DNA from: JAGOUA01 sp964645655 | Lineage (GTDB): Bacteria; Patescibacteriota; Patescibacteriia; 2-12-FULL-60-25 | Assembly (NCBI GenBank): GCA_964645655.1 | Contig: CAZXZS010000002.1 | Span: 62,001-126,000 of the forward strand | DNA: 64,000 nucleotides | Direction of reading: 5' to 3' | Shown here: one piece after another, positions 1 through 8,394 of the stretch | Position numbering within the stretch: the first letter of the stretch is position 1 | Layout of the letters: each line of letters opens with the position of its first letter | Notes under the pieces: generated by a model | Told to the model about the DNA's origin: nothing | The model's input: the letters and a program-made list of their open reading frames with translations, nothing else | Database searches by the model: none | Translations under genes and position numbers: made by a program

Positions 1-1265
1 GTGACGCGGCGTTCCTCATCGTTCATGAGGTGGCTGCGGCGCTCTGGGCCGAGCATGACCTTTTCGATGGAATTGATGATGTCGAGCTGGTTCACCTTGG
101 CCTTGTTTTCGCGGGCGGCCAGGATGGCGGCCTCGTTCATGAGGTTGGCGAGGTCGGCGCCCGAGAAGCCGGGCGTGCGTTCGGCGATGCGGCGCAGGTT
201 GACGTCGGCGTCGAGCGGCTTGCTTTTGGCGTGGATCTTGAGGACTTCCTCGCGGTCGTTGAGGTCGGGCGGGTCGATGACGATGCGGCGGTCGAAGCGG
301 CCGGGGCGGAGGAGGGCCGGGTCGAGCACGTCGGGCCGGTTGGTGGCGGCCATCACGATCACGCCGAGGTTGGGCTCGAACCCGTCCATTTCGACCAGGA
401 TCTGGTTGAGGGTCTGCTCGCGCTCGTCATGGGAGCCGCCTAGGCCTGCGCCGCGCTGGCGGCCGACGGCGTCGATCTCGTCGATGAAGACGATGCACGG
501 GGCCTGCTTCTTGGCGCGGTCAAAGAGGTCGCGCACGCGCGAGGCGCCCACGCCCACGAACATTTCCACGAATTCGGACCCGCTCAGGTGGAAGAACGGG
601 ACATTCGCCTCGCCGGCCGTGGCGCGGGCGAGCAGCGTCTTGCCGGTGCCGGGGCTGCCCATGAGGAGCATGCCCTTGGGGATCTTGGCGCCCAGCTTAT
701 CGAACTTATCGGGGAACTTGAGGAATTCCACGACTTCCGCCAATTCCTGCTTCGCCTCCTTCGCGCCCGCGACGTCGGCGAAGGTGAGCTTGTTCTTGTC
801 GTCCGGGGCGCTTTCCTTCGCGGTCGATTGGCCGAACGATAGGGCGCGGCCGCCTTGCCCTTGGGCCTGGCGGGCCATGTAGACCATGATGCCGATGAGG
901 ACGAGGATCGGCAGGACGTTGGAGATGACGACGGGCCAGATCAGCTCCCAGGACGAGGGCTGGATGACGGTGACGGGGATGGTACGGATGGTTTCGGCAT
1001 CGACGCCGTAGCTGCTGAGGAGCTCAGAAAGGGGCTGGTTGACCTCTTTTTGCAGCTCCTTGGTCGAGCCGTCCTTGAGCTTGACGTTCAGCCGGGTGTC
1101 CTTGACCTCGACGGACGCCACGTTACGGCTCTGTGCCTCGCGGACGAAGGTCGTCAGGTCCATGTTTGCGGGCTTGTCGGTGTTGATCAGCGAAAACCCG
1201 CCGCCGATGATGCCCAGGATGGCCAGCGTGATGACGGTATTGCGCACGAGGGGAGAGAATCGCAT
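1..1265 (-). CDS. ftsH: ATP-dependent zinc metalloprotease FtsH (3' end lies outside the window)
   Basis: Membrane-anchored AAA+ protease that degrades membrane and regulatory proteins. Reading the minus strand from ATG at 1265 gives MRFSPLVRNTV, a first membrane segment, a periplasmic-type domain of about 70 residues, a second membrane segment (ISNVLPILVLIGIMVYMAR), then the AAA module with Walker A GSPGTGKT, Walker B IVFIDEIDA and the SRH region ending RPGRFDR. The frame is still open at base 1, so the zinc-protease domain (HExxH) is cut off. A TAGGCT box ends 12 nt upstream of the start. Family assignment is secure; only the N-terminal two thirds are visible. Confidence 0.97.
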   Translation of the reverse strand, partial: MRFSPLVRNTVITLAILGIIGGGFSLINTDKPANMDLTTFVREAQSRNVASVEVKDTRLNVKLKDGSTKELQKEVNQPLSELLSSYGVDAETIRTIPVTVIQPSSWELIWPVVISNVLPILVLIGIMVYMARQAQGQGGRALSFGQSTAKESAPDDKNKLTFADVAGAKEAKQELAEVVEFLKFPDKFDKLGAKIPKGMLLMGSPGTGKTLLARATAGEANVPFFHLSGSEFVEMFVGVGASRVRDLFDRAKKQAPCIVFIDEIDAVGRQRGAGLGGSHDEREQTLNQILVEMDGFEPNLGVIVMAATNRPDVLDPALLRPGRFDRRIVIDPPDLNDREEVLKIHAKSKPLDADVNLRRIAERTPGFSGADLANLMNEAAILAARENKAKVNQLDIINSIEKVMLGPERRSHLMNDEERRV

Positions 1266-1348
1266 AGCTGAGGGTAAGCCTATCCAAGCTGGGGGCGTTC
1301 GTCTAGGGAAGGGGGACGTTCTTTGTTCGGCGCCTAGTGCTTTTTGTC

Positions 1349-1825
1349 TCAATCGGCTTTTCCTGCGTGTATCAGGTCGTGGCAGACCGTGCAGAGGGTC
1401 TTTAGGTTGTCTGCAGTATTAAATCCTCCTTCCGCGTGCGGACGGACATGGTGAGGTTCCAAATGCCGGGGATCTGATGGGTTCCAAAGCGCGTGTTTCC
1501 ACTTGCATCTTGTGCAGGCGTATCCGTCGCGCATCAGGACCGCGCTTCTGACGCTGTCTGGGATCGTTCGATCATGGGCCGGGCTTTGTCGATCTGCTTC
1601 TAGCATGTACGTCCCCATTGGGAGGTCGGGGCGCCCGGACATCTTTGTGGAGACGGGCCACCCTTGCTCTGTACGTAATTCCCGAACGCGGCGAGCCCAT
1701 TCGGAGCGGTTGCCCGCAACGTATCGGAGCTCGTCGGCCATGACCTCCTTCCCAACGTTTGCTCGCAGGTATTCCAAGATTTTTTCACGCGTTCCAATGG
1801 ATTTCCTCTTGATCGTATTCGCCAC
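1349..1825 (-). CDS. HNH endonuclease, probable restriction enzyme of the adjacent 5mC methyltransferase
   Basis: 158 aa. The C-terminal half is an HNH nuclease: zinc cysteines at C104/C107 and C145/C148, the HH pair at 125-126, N140 and H149/H153. The N-terminal half (about residues 11-60) is a helix-turn-helix-like module containing SEWARRVREL and GWPV. The same module occurs in the gene just upstream in the operon. Last gene of a three-gene minus-strand cassette, 27 nt after its neighbour. The pairing with a cytosine-5 methyltransferase makes a type II restriction nuclease the likely role, but the recognition site cannot be inferred. Base composition is lower in GC than the flanking ftsH and S1 genes, consistent with transfer. 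Confidence 0.85.
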   Translation of the reverse strand: MANTIKRKSIGTREKILEYLRANVGKEVMADELRYVAGNRSEWARRVRELRTEQGWPVSTKMSGRPDLPMGTYMLEADRQSPAHDRTIPDSVRSAVLMRDGYACTRCKWKHALWNPSDPRHLEPHHVRPHAEGGFNTADNLKTLCTVCHDLIHAGKAD

Positions 1826-1852
1826 ATTCCATCGGTAAGCGGACTCGCGATC

Positions 1853-2287
1853 CTAGGTTTGATTTAGAAGGATGTATTCATTCACCGTAAGTTTCGATGG
1901 CTTTGTTCCCGCATCTGCATTGACTTCGGATTCTTGCATTTCCCGTGCCGCTAATCCATTGATGATCGGCCAGCCTAACTGCACGCGGAGCTCGCGCAAT
2001 CGGCGAGCCCATTCGCTTATGCCTGCCACGATCTCGATTTCCGATCCTTGTATGGGGACGCCGGGATAGCGGTTGAAGTAATGAAGGATCCGCTCTCGGG
2101 CACTCGTCGGCATTTCCGCGGGAATGAGCGATGTTCCGAGTTTGCGAAGGAGTTGCAGCGCTGGGATGAGGGCGCGAACGTCACTTCGGAGGTCTGTCGA
2201 TGCTTGTCCGTGTCTGAATTCGGTGAGGATCTTAAGGAGCCGTGCCTGGATCGATCTTGTCTCCTTAGGATTAGGTGTTTTCGTCAT
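1853..2287 (-). CDS. Stand-alone winged-helix-like protein paralogous to the N-terminus of the HNH nuclease
   Basis: 144 aa from ATG at 2287. This start overlaps the 3' end of the methyltransferase by 17 nt, which suggests translational coupling; a longer reading upstream would lie inside the methyltransferase frame. Residues about 64-110 (RERILHYF...VAGISEWARRLREL...GWPI) align closely with residues 13-58 of the downstream HNH protein. The protein then ends at ILLNQT, just where the other continues into its HNH domain. About 60 unrelated residues precede the shared module. It could be a DNA-recognition subunit, a controller protein or a nuclease that lost its catalytic half. No known family was recognised. 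Confidence 0.75.
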   Translation of the reverse strand: MTKTPNPKETRSIQARLLKILTEFRHGQASTDLRSDVRALIPALQLLRKLGTSLIPAEMPTSARERILHYFNRYPGVPIQGSEIEIVAGISEWARRLRELRVQLGWPIINGLAAREMQESEVNADAGTKPSKLTVNEYILLNQT

Positions 2288-3485
2288 AGATGTCGACAAG
2301 AATATCTTCCCCGAGAAGCAGGTTGAAGAGCTCTTTCGTGTCCGCCCTGTCTTCCAGGGATATCTCCTGTCGCAGCGCCCTATGCGCTTCATCGCCAATC
2401 GCCTTCGCCAGGAGAACGGGTACGGCGTTCCCGATTTGCCTTGCGATTTCGATTTTTGATCCTAGGAATCGGAATGAATCGGGAAAGCTCTGAATCCTCG
2501 CCGCTTCCCGATGGGTGATGGGTCGATGCTGTTCGGGATGGAGGTACCGTCCTTTCTCTGGTTTAAAGAATTCCGTACGGATGGTCACTGAGGGTCGGTC
2601 CCACCAAAGGCGTCCAAATAGGTCCGTCCCTCCGGAGGGTTTTCGAAGCCAGCAGGCGGGTGTGATGTCTGGACGGTGCTTCGCGAGATTAAAACGATTC
2701 CCGCCCGTGGGGATGGCGGCATATCGTTCCAGGCTTGTACCGGTTGGAGTGCGGCCGAAATGCAGGTCTAGGGGCGCCTGCTCCATTCTGATGTCTGTCC
2801 CTTTGGGCGGGGGAAGATCCGCGATCGCGGATCGCACCGTTTCCCAAGGCCTGATCGCGAACTTGGTTATATGGGGAAGCTGCTTCGCGTGTTTATCTGG
2901 GCGGATGTGTGTCGGCCGAGGGAGCGATACGTTGCCGATCTTGGAAGCGATGACGACGGCGCGACGCCTTGCTTCCGGTACGCCGTAATTAGCTGCATTT
3001 AAGACGTGGGCAATGATATTTGCAAAGCCCAGTTCATGTAAACGTTCCTTGATTTCGGCGAATTCAGGCGACGCGAGGAGCTGTGGGACGTTTTCCATTA
3101 CAATAACCTTTGCTTCGGAATGTTCCGCAACTCGGAGGAACTGGTACCAAAGGGTTCTGCGCTTGTCGTGCGTGCCTCTTTTCTTGTTGAGTAGGGAAAA
3201 CCCTTGGCATGGGGGGCCGCCGATAACGATATCCGCCTTAGGTATGAGTTCTGGTGCCGTATCAACGACACGCTCGATATCCCCAAGAAAGGAGTGCGTG
3301 CCAGAGGGATCAAAATTTGCCCGATACGTCTCTATGGATTCCGGATTATTGTCATTCGCCCAAACGGGTTCAAAGAACCCCGTATCGATGAATCCCTTCG
3401 TGAGTCCTCCACAACCGCAAAACAGGTCGATCATTTTGAGCTTCGTGCGGTCGGCGTTCTTTGCCTCGTTGGATTTTTTGCTCAT
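2271..3485 (-). CDS. DNA (cytosine-5-)-methyltransferase
   Basis: 404 aa. Transfers a methyl group from S-adenosylmethionine to carbon 5 of cytosine in DNA. Motif I (DLFCGCGGL, from residue 20), motif IV with catalytic Cys93 (GGPPCQGFS), motif VI (ENV, 131-133), motif VIII (NYGVPEARRR), motif IX (HREAARIQSF) and motif X (QIGNAVP) occur in the usual order. The target-recognition region is the variable stretch between VIII and IX. First gene of the restriction-modification cassette, overlapping the next gene by 17 nt. A possible -10 (AATACT with an upstream TG) lies about 50 nt before the start. The specificity cannot be read from sequence alone. Confidence 0.96.
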   Translation of the reverse strand: MSKKSNEAKNADRTKLKMIDLFCGCGGLTKGFIDTGFFEPVWANDNNPESIETYRANFDPSGTHSFLGDIERVVDTAPELIPKADIVIGGPPCQGFSLLNKKRGTHDKRRTLWYQFLRVAEHSEAKVIVMENVPQLLASPEFAEIKERLHELGFANIIAHVLNAANYGVPEARRRAVVIASKIGNVSLPRPTHIRPDKHAKQLPHITKFAIRPWETVRSAIADLPPPKGTDIRMEQAPLDLHFGRTPTGTSLERYAAIPTGGNRFNLAKHRPDITPACWLRKPSGGTDLFGRLWWDRPSVTIRTEFFKPEKGRYLHPEQHRPITHREAARIQSFPDSFRFLGSKIEIARQIGNAVPVLLAKAIGDEAHRALRQEISLEDRADTKELFNLLLGEDILVDIYDENT

Positions 3486-3570
3486 AAGGATGATCGCGGA
3501 TGAGGGGTTTTAGTCCTTAACCCTTGCCGTGTGAGTATTACACTGGCTTCTGGGTGATGGCAATGTTTTC

Positions 3571-3616
3571 GTAAAACCAAAAAGAAACACCGTACGGTGT
3601 TTCTTTTTGGTTTTAC
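3571..3616. terminator. 46-bp perfect palindrome, bidirectional terminator
   Basis: Two 23-base arms are exact reverse complements with no loop (centre ACCGT|ACGGT), flanked by A-rich and T-rich ends. It overlaps the stop codon of the S1-repeat gene (minus strand) and can also stop plus-strand transcription towards that gene. Confidence 0.85.
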
Positions 3617-4698
3617 GCCTTCTCTTCCTTCGGCTTGCGGAGGGAGAGCCCGAGACGGTGGTTGTCCGGGTCGATGTTGATGATGCGGAAGTCGAACTCG
3701 TCGCCCACGCGGGCCACTTCGTTGACGTCCTTGACCGGCTTGTTCGACAGCTCGCTGATGTGGGCGAGGCCGTGGATGTCCGGGTCGAGCTCGACGAAGA
3801 GCCCGAACGGGTTGATCTTGAGCACGCGGCCCTTGACCGACTGGCCGACCTTGTACTTGGAGGCGACGTCCTTCCACGGGTCCTGGATGAGCTTCTTCAT
3901 GGAGAGGAAGATCTTGGACCCTTCGATGTTGATGATCTCGGCCCGCACGCGGTCGCCCATCTTGAGGACGTCGCGCGGGTGGTCGATGCGTTGCCAGGCG
4001 ATCTCGGAGATGTGGACCAGGCCCTCGAGGTTCTCCTCGAAGCGGATGAAGGCCCCGAAATCCGTCACGGCCGTGACCGCGCCTTCGACGACGTCGCCGA
4101 TCTTGTACTTGGCGAGGACCGATTCCTGCTTGGTCTCCCAGACGGCCTTTTCGGAGACGACGATCTTCTCCTCGTCCTCGTTGACGTCGATGATCTTGAC
4201 GTCGAGGGTGCCGCCGACCAGGGTCTTGAGCTTCTCGTGGATCTTGGACTTCTCGCCGCCCGCGACGCGCGGGTAGTTGTTCGGCGAGAGCTGCGACACC
4301 GGGATGAAGGCCGGGACGCTCTCGACGCGGGTGATGAGGCCGCCCTTGTTGGCGTCCAGCACCTTGACCGAGATGACCGCGCCTTGGGTGAAGAGCTCCT
4401 TGATCTTGTCCCAGGCGCGCTTGCGGCCGGCGCCCTTGAGGGAGAGCTCGAGCTCGTCGAACTCGTTGTGGAGGTCGATGACGGTCGCCTCGATCTCGTC
4501 GCCGACGCGGAGGTCGAGGTTCTTGTCGAGCTCCGGCCCGCGGATCATGCCGACCGCGAAGCCGTTGAGGTCACAGCGGACCTCGTTGCGGCCGACCGCG
4601 ATGACGATGCCCTTCACGACGTCGCCGACGCGGGGGAAATGGGTATAGGTCTCGTCGTTGAGCAATTGAGCCAACGCCGAAAGTTGAACGGTTGCCAT
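3613..4698 (-). CDS. rpsA: S1 RNA-binding domain protein, ribosomal protein bS1-like (four S1 repeats)
   Basis: 361 aa with four OB-fold S1 repeats at about residues 20-90, 105-182, 195-268 and 280-355. The third and fourth show the classic pattern (GAFIRF...GLVHISE; GLFVEL...GLAHISE). Proteobacterial S1 has six repeats; four or so is usual in other bacteria. It binds mRNA on the 30S subunit, which matters here because most genes in the window lack Shine-Dalgarno sites. The gene has its own promoter about 80-110 nt upstream and a terminator overlapping its stop codon, so it is monocistronic. Confidence 0.9.
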   Translation of the reverse strand: MATVQLSALAQLLNDETYTHFPRVGDVVKGIVIAVGRNEVRCDLNGFAVGMIRGPELDKNLDLRVGDEIEATVIDLHNEFDELELSLKGAGRKRAWDKIKELFTQGAVISVKVLDANKGGLITRVESVPAFIPVSQLSPNNYPRVAGGEKSKIHEKLKTLVGGTLDVKIIDVNEDEEKIVVSEKAVWETKQESVLAKYKIGDVVEGAVTAVTDFGAFIRFEENLEGLVHISEIAWQRIDHPRDVLKMGDRVRAEIINIEGSKIFLSMKKLIQDPWKDVASKYKVGQSVKGRVLKINPFGLFVELDPDIHGLAHISELSNKPVKDVNEVARVGDEFDFRIINIDPDNHRLGLSLRKPKEEKA

Positions 4699-4778
4699 GG
4701 GTGTTTCACGTGATCGTCCAACCGGATGCCGTGCGTAATGCTCGCCAGTCCATTCGGGTGCCCGATCAAGATGGGCGA

Positions 4779-4807
4779 ATGTTAGCCAAAAACGGAAGAT
4801 TCGTCAA
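4779..4807 (-). promoter_or_regulatory. Sigma-70-type promoter for the S1-repeat gene
   Basis: On the minus strand TTGACG (4807-4802) and TAACAT (4784-4779) are separated by 17 bp, predicting a start near 4772 and a leader of about 70 nt before the ATG at 4698. Confidence 0.7.
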
Positions 4808-4835
4808 GCGCGGGGCGGGTTGGTACCATGGGCGC

Positions 4836-5420
4836 ATGTCTTCCCTTGAAAAAGGCCGGGTCCGCCGCTGGTCCGACGAGGAGCGGCGCGTGCGCGTGGA
4901 CGCCCTCCTGCTGTGGTGGCCCTATGCCGACGGGTCCGTCCGCGGCACCCTCGAAGGCCTGCGCGAGGAGGCCGAACGGGACGTCTGGAATGAGGAAAAC
5001 GAGGCCCAGATGCTCGCCTGCGCCGCCGCCACCTGGCCGGCCCGCCTCGCGGCCCGTTGGTACGCGGAGACCCATCCGGAGGCGCTCTGGGAACGGCTGG
5101 TCCCGCGTTGCCTGCCGACGACGCAGGTCCTGCTGAAGCGCCTGGCCGAACAGGAGGGGACCGTGTCCTATGCGGCCATCCTCGCCTCGCCCCAAGCTGA
5201 TTTTGCCCTGCATGAGGCGGAGCGGCTGGAACTCGAGCTGCTCCTGCCGCAGGTGTACGCCCTCCTGTGGAAAGAATGTTCAGCGGACATGGCATCCGAG
5301 CTCGAACGGGCCCGCGCGGTCCGCGAGGAGAAGCGGGCGCTCTTTCCGGATCCGACGGTGGGGAAGGCGGGCCTGTCGGTCTTTGATCACCTGATGATGT
5401 ATGGGGAAGAGGCGGAATGA
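4836..5420 (+). CDS. Hypothetical protein, helical and Glu/Arg-rich
   Basis: 194 aa, no signal peptide or membrane segment, predicted largely helical. No family recognised. ATG 4836 is chosen because an extended -10 box (TGGTACCAT, 4821-4829) ends 6 nt before it, a spacing seen at many starts in this window; the in-frame region upstream contains the promoter of the divergent S1 gene. The gene is followed at once by a strong terminator and stands alone between two divergent or convergent neighbours. GC-rich codon use matches the housekeeping genes around it. Confidence 0.75.
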   Translation: MSSLEKGRVRRWSDEERRVRVDALLLWWPYADGSVRGTLEGLREEAERDVWNEENEAQMLACAAATWPARLAARWYAETHPEALWERLVPRCLPTTQVLLKRLAEQEGTVSYAAILASPQADFALHEAERLELELLLPQVYALLWKECSADMASELERARAVREEKRALFPDPTVGKAGLSVFDHLMMYGEEAE

Positions 5421-5453
5421 AAGACCAGACCCCGGATGGGTCTGGTCTTTTTT
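5421..5453. terminator. Intrinsic terminator shared by convergent genes
   Basis: A 12-bp stem (5421-5432 with 5438-5449), a 5-nt loop and a T run on the plus strand. It starts directly after the stop codon at 5420 and ends next to the stop of the minus-strand gene at 5454. Confidence 0.9.
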
Positions 5454-7385
5454 CTAGAACCGGTCGAAGCGGGTGCCGGGCGACCAGGTCTCCTTGCCGT
5501 CCTTGGAGAGGATGCGGGCGTTGAGGAGGACTTGGCTGCCGTAGGGGTAGGCGCTTCCGGAGATCGTGGCGCTGCAGAACGAGATCCCTGCTTCGGTATC
5601 ACCGGTGCAGGTACGGGCGAGGGCGCCGTTGACCCACATCTCGATGCGCTCGATGCCGTCCGCGTGGCTCGCAGCCACGCGGACGGTGCGGGTATCGGTA
5701 CCGTTGAGGATGGTCGGCGTGCTCGAGCTGGGGGTGACCCAGGAGGCGCTGCCGATGCCGTTTTGGGGGTCCGTGTTCCAGGCGAGGCCTGCCGGCATGC
5801 GGCCGTCCTGCTCGGTGGTCGGCTCGTTCGGTTGCGCGGCGATCGTCTTGCGGATGAGGAGGACGAGGCCGGGGCCTTCGGTGACGCGGCCGAGGGTGTC
5901 GGTGGCGCGGCTCGAGAAGACGACGCGCTGCTCGCGCGGATCGCCGGTTTCCGTGTTCCAGTAGGTCTGGACGTAGCGGCAGGTGGTGGCATTGCAGGTC
6001 GTGACGCGGTTGCCGTTCACGAGGAGGTCGAGCGAGCGGATGCCGCTCTGGCTGCTGGCTTCGGCGCGCACGGCGAACGAGCTGCCGCTATCGATGATGG
6101 CCGAACCGGACTCGCTCACGATGGTGATGCGGGCGAGCTCGGCACGCGAGCGCGGGGCTTCGGTGCGGAGGAGGTAGCTCGCGTCGTTGGCGGAGAGCTT
6201 GCGGCCGAGGAGCGCGAGGGCGGGGGCCTTTGTCGCGGGTTCCGCGGTCGCATCGAATTCGCCACGCGTGCCGATCAGGAGGGCTTGGCCGTTGGTACTG
6301 CCGGCGAGGGCGTTCGGTTGGTCGCGGAGCGTGCCTTCGACGGCGAACGCGCCGTCATGCTGCTGGATGAGGGTCTTCCCGGCGGTCATGACCCAGGCGT
6401 CGCCGGTGTAGGCGGCCTGGATCGCGCGCGTGTCGACCGAGCGGAGGCCGGCTTCGAGCGGCTCGTTCTGGGCGGCGGTGAAGGTGCGGCCATCGAACGT
6501 CCAGTAGGTGTCGGCGGCGTAGGGGTTGGTGACCGCATCGGTGGTGGCGAGGAGGATCGCGTCACGGCTGGTCCAAGCGGCGCTCACGAACCGGGCCTTG
6601 GGGGCGTTCGCGAGGCGTTCGAAGCGGTCATTGGTCCAGCGCCAGACGCCGGCGCGGCCTTCTTGGGTGAGCTTGCCGGCGGCGTCACGCGTTTCCATGG
6701 AGCCTCCAAAGAGGTACCACTCGCCGTTGAGGGGGAGGAGCTTGCTGGTGCCATTGCAGATGGTGCTGCCGCCCGTTTCCTTGGTGCAGCCGGAAACGAG
6801 GTCGGAGGCGCCTTCGGGAAGCCGTAGGGATTGCGGGAGCGGGCTGACGCCCTCGTCGAGGAGGGTGGCTTGCCAGCGGCGGGGGAGCGAGCCGGCTTCG
6901 AAGGCATCCTCTGTAACGATGGCCCAGCGACCGTTTGCGCCCTGCAGGTCGCGGAGGCGGGCCTGCGGGAAGCGGGCGTCGATCGTGTTCCAGTCGCGCA
7001 GGTCGGTTTTGACGAGCGTCGGGCCGTTCGCGCCCTGGAAGCCGAGGAGATAGGCGCGGCCATCGCTCGCGAGGGCCTGGACGCGGCCGAAACCGCGGAC
7101 GCGGTCGGTATAATCCGTCGTCTCTTCCTTGGCGTTGACCTGCCAGAGGCGTTCGCCGTTGCTCACGAGCCAGTCCTCGCCGCGGCCGGCGGCCAAGGTG
7201 AGGCCGGTTTGTACCGACGAAGGGATGGCTTGGGACAAGTCACGCCATTCCCAGGGCTCGGAGGCGCGCAGGGACGGCGTCACGGCGGCGGCGAGGGCGA
7301 GGACCGCAAGCCCGGTGCCGGCGAGGAGGGGGAGCCGGCGGCCCTGGAGGGAAGTGGCCGCGCGGGTGAATAAGCGATGCAGCAT
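5454..7385 (-). CDS. Secreted or membrane-anchored surface protein with Ig-like C-terminal domains
   Basis: 643 aa from ATG 7385 (preceded by T, as in most genes here). Residues about 15-40 form a single hydrophobic export or anchor segment (LLAGTGLAVLALAAAVTP). The body reads like a beta-propeller: repeated blocks around W, DG and GxW motifs between about residues 50 and 400. Two C-terminal modules of about 100 residues each carry Ig-like features, with the related stretches IRSLDLLVNGNRVTTC and IERIEMWVNGALARTC, each including paired cysteines. It probably acts on the cell surface. No exact family recognised. A longer in-frame start at 7487 exists but would put a charged tail before the signal segment. 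Confidence 0.75.
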   Translation of the reverse strand: MLHRLFTRAATSLQGRRLPLLAGTGLAVLALAAAVTPSLRASEPWEWRDLSQAIPSSVQTGLTLAAGRGEDWLVSNGERLWQVNAKEETTDYTDRVRGFGRVQALASDGRAYLLGFQGANGPTLVKTDLRDWNTIDARFPQARLRDLQGANGRWAIVTEDAFEAGSLPRRWQATLLDEGVSPLPQSLRLPEGASDLVSGCTKETGGSTICNGTSKLLPLNGEWYLFGGSMETRDAAGKLTQEGRAGVWRWTNDRFERLANAPKARFVSAAWTSRDAILLATTDAVTNPYAADTYWTFDGRTFTAAQNEPLEAGLRSVDTRAIQAAYTGDAWVMTAGKTLIQQHDGAFAVEGTLRDQPNALAGSTNGQALLIGTRGEFDATAEPATKAPALALLGRKLSANDASYLLRTEAPRSRAELARITIVSESGSAIIDSGSSFAVRAEASSQSGIRSLDLLVNGNRVTTCNATTCRYVQTYWNTETGDPREQRVVFSSRATDTLGRVTEGPGLVLLIRKTIAAQPNEPTTEQDGRMPAGLAWNTDPQNGIGSASWVTPSSSTPTILNGTDTRTVRVAASHADGIERIEMWVNGALARTCTGDTEAGISFCSATISGSAYPYGSQVLLNARILSKDGKETWSPGTRFDRF

Positions 7386-7512
7386 AGGAAACACGGCAAA
7401 GAGTGATGCCTCCGTGATAAGGCGCGCGCACCCGCTTGTCCAGGTGCGGACGATCCAAAAGTGTGGTATCTTGTCTGGGTAACTCATCCTTGTCTTTTAA
7501 AAGCTCTTTGCT

Positions 7513-8043
7513 ATGCCGGAGGAACTGCGTAAGCGTCCCGTCTCCCGCCGCCGGGCTGCGGCGGCACCTGCCCCTGAGGCTGCCTCAGAAGGTGGGGCTC
7601 CCGTCCCGTCCATGGTCAGTTCGACTTGTGGCCATGGGGCCTGTGACGGGTCCACGACCTGTAACGTCCGGTATGTGGGTGCCGTCTCCCATATCCGCGA
7701 CCATCATGCGCTGCATGCCGCCCGTGGGGTGGGCCACATTTGGGCCGCCTCGGTGATCACGGGCTTTGCCGTGGTCCTGACGGGCGTCGTCGCCTTCCAG
7801 TCCGCCCAGGCCAAGACGGTCCAGGAAAACGCTGCGGTCCGCCAGACGACCCAAACGGAACTGCGCCAGGTCATGGACCGGCTGACCCGCATGGAGCGCC
7901 TGCTCGAGGAGACCCGCCGCTCTTGCGTGGGGCCTCAGGACATGGGGGAGGGGCAGCCTGAGTCCGACGCCGATCGCCAGCTCCTCCAGAAGAAGCTCCC
8001 GACGGCCCCGGTCCGTGGTGGCACGCAGGATTCCTCAAATTAA
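7513..8043 (+). CDS. Small membrane protein with a conserved-looking Cys/His-rich pre-membrane motif
   Basis: 176 aa. Residues about 35-70 contain CGHGAC, CNVRYVG and IRDHHALHAARG, dense in Cys and His. A membrane helix follows (ASVITGFAVVLTGVVAF, about 79-95), then a coiled-coil segment (about 105-138) and a polar tail. The pattern suggests a type II-like anchored protein whose Cys/His cluster may bind metal; this is inference. A possible extended -10 (TGGTATCTT, 7464-7472) lies 40 nt upstream. No Shine-Dalgarno site is visible. Confidence 0.75.
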   Translation: MPEELRKRPVSRRRAAAAPAPEAASEGGAPVPSMVSSTCGHGACDGSTTCNVRYVGAVSHIRDHHALHAARGVGHIWAASVITGFAVVLTGVVAFQSAQAKTVQENAAVRQTTQTELRQVMDRLTRMERLLEETRRSCVGPQDMGEGQPESDADRQLLQKKLPTAPVRGGTQDSSN

Positions 8044-8064
8044 AGGCCTGTTTTTGGCCTCGTC

Positions 8065-8101
8065 TTGACCGATTCCGAACGAGAGGATACCCTCTCGTTC
8101 G
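8065..8101 (+). promoter_or_regulatory. tRNA-Gln promoter with a palindrome over the -10 box
   Basis: TTGACC (8065-8070), a 17-bp spacer and TACCCT (8088-8093) predict a start a few bases before the tRNA at 8106. An 11-bp perfect inverted repeat (8076-8086 with 8091-8101, 4-nt loop) covers the -10 region. Confidence 0.65.
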
Positions 8102-8105
8102 TCGT

Positions 8106-8179
8106 TCCGGGGTCGTCTAACGGTAGGACGCTTGGTTCTGGCCCAAGTAATCGAGGTTCAAATCCTTGCCCCGGAGCCA
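8106..8179 (+). tRNA. tRNA-Gln (anticodon CTG)
   Basis: The acceptor stem TCCGGGG pairs with CCCCGGA (8169-8175). The D-arm contains the AACGGTAGGA loop, the anticodon stem CTTGG/CCAAG encloses loop TTCTGGC with anticodon CTG, and the T-arm contains GGTTCAAATCC. Discriminator G is followed by an encoded CCA (8177-8179). It reads CAG codons. An intrinsic terminator follows about 40 nt later. Confidence 0.96.
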
Positions 8180-8216
8180 TGAGTGGCTGTGTCTGGCGAC
8201 CCAGACACTGTCAATC

Positions 8217-8246
8217 AAAAAAGCACCACAAACGTGGTGCTTTTTT
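8217..8246 (+). terminator. Intrinsic terminator after tRNA-Gln
   Basis: Stem AAGCACCAC/GTGGTGCTT with flanking A and T runs and a short AAAC loop. Confidence 0.85.
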
Positions 8247-8360
8247 GTTGGTTGGGGACGCCTGGGGGAGTTCAGTATCTGACGAGGGGAAAGGTCTTGA
8301 AAGTGGGAATATATTTACGGCGAGCGAAGATTGGCGGTCCAATTTCTACTCGTATTTAAA

Positions 8361-8388
8361 TTGACATACAGTTGGCTTATGACAACAT
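8361..8388 (+). promoter_or_regulatory. Promoter of the AT-rich orphan gene region
   Basis: TTGACA (8361-8366), a 16-bp spacer and CAACAT (8383-8388) preceded by TGA. The first ATG downstream is only 6 nt away, at 8395. Confidence 0.5.
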
Positions 8389-8394
8389 CTGGGC

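Noticed and set aside
5436..6827. A 463-codon plus-strand open frame
   Set aside because: It is the antisense shadow of the exported surface-protein gene (5454-7385, minus); its translation is low-complexity Gly/Ala/Arg/Glu typical of GC-rich antisense frames.
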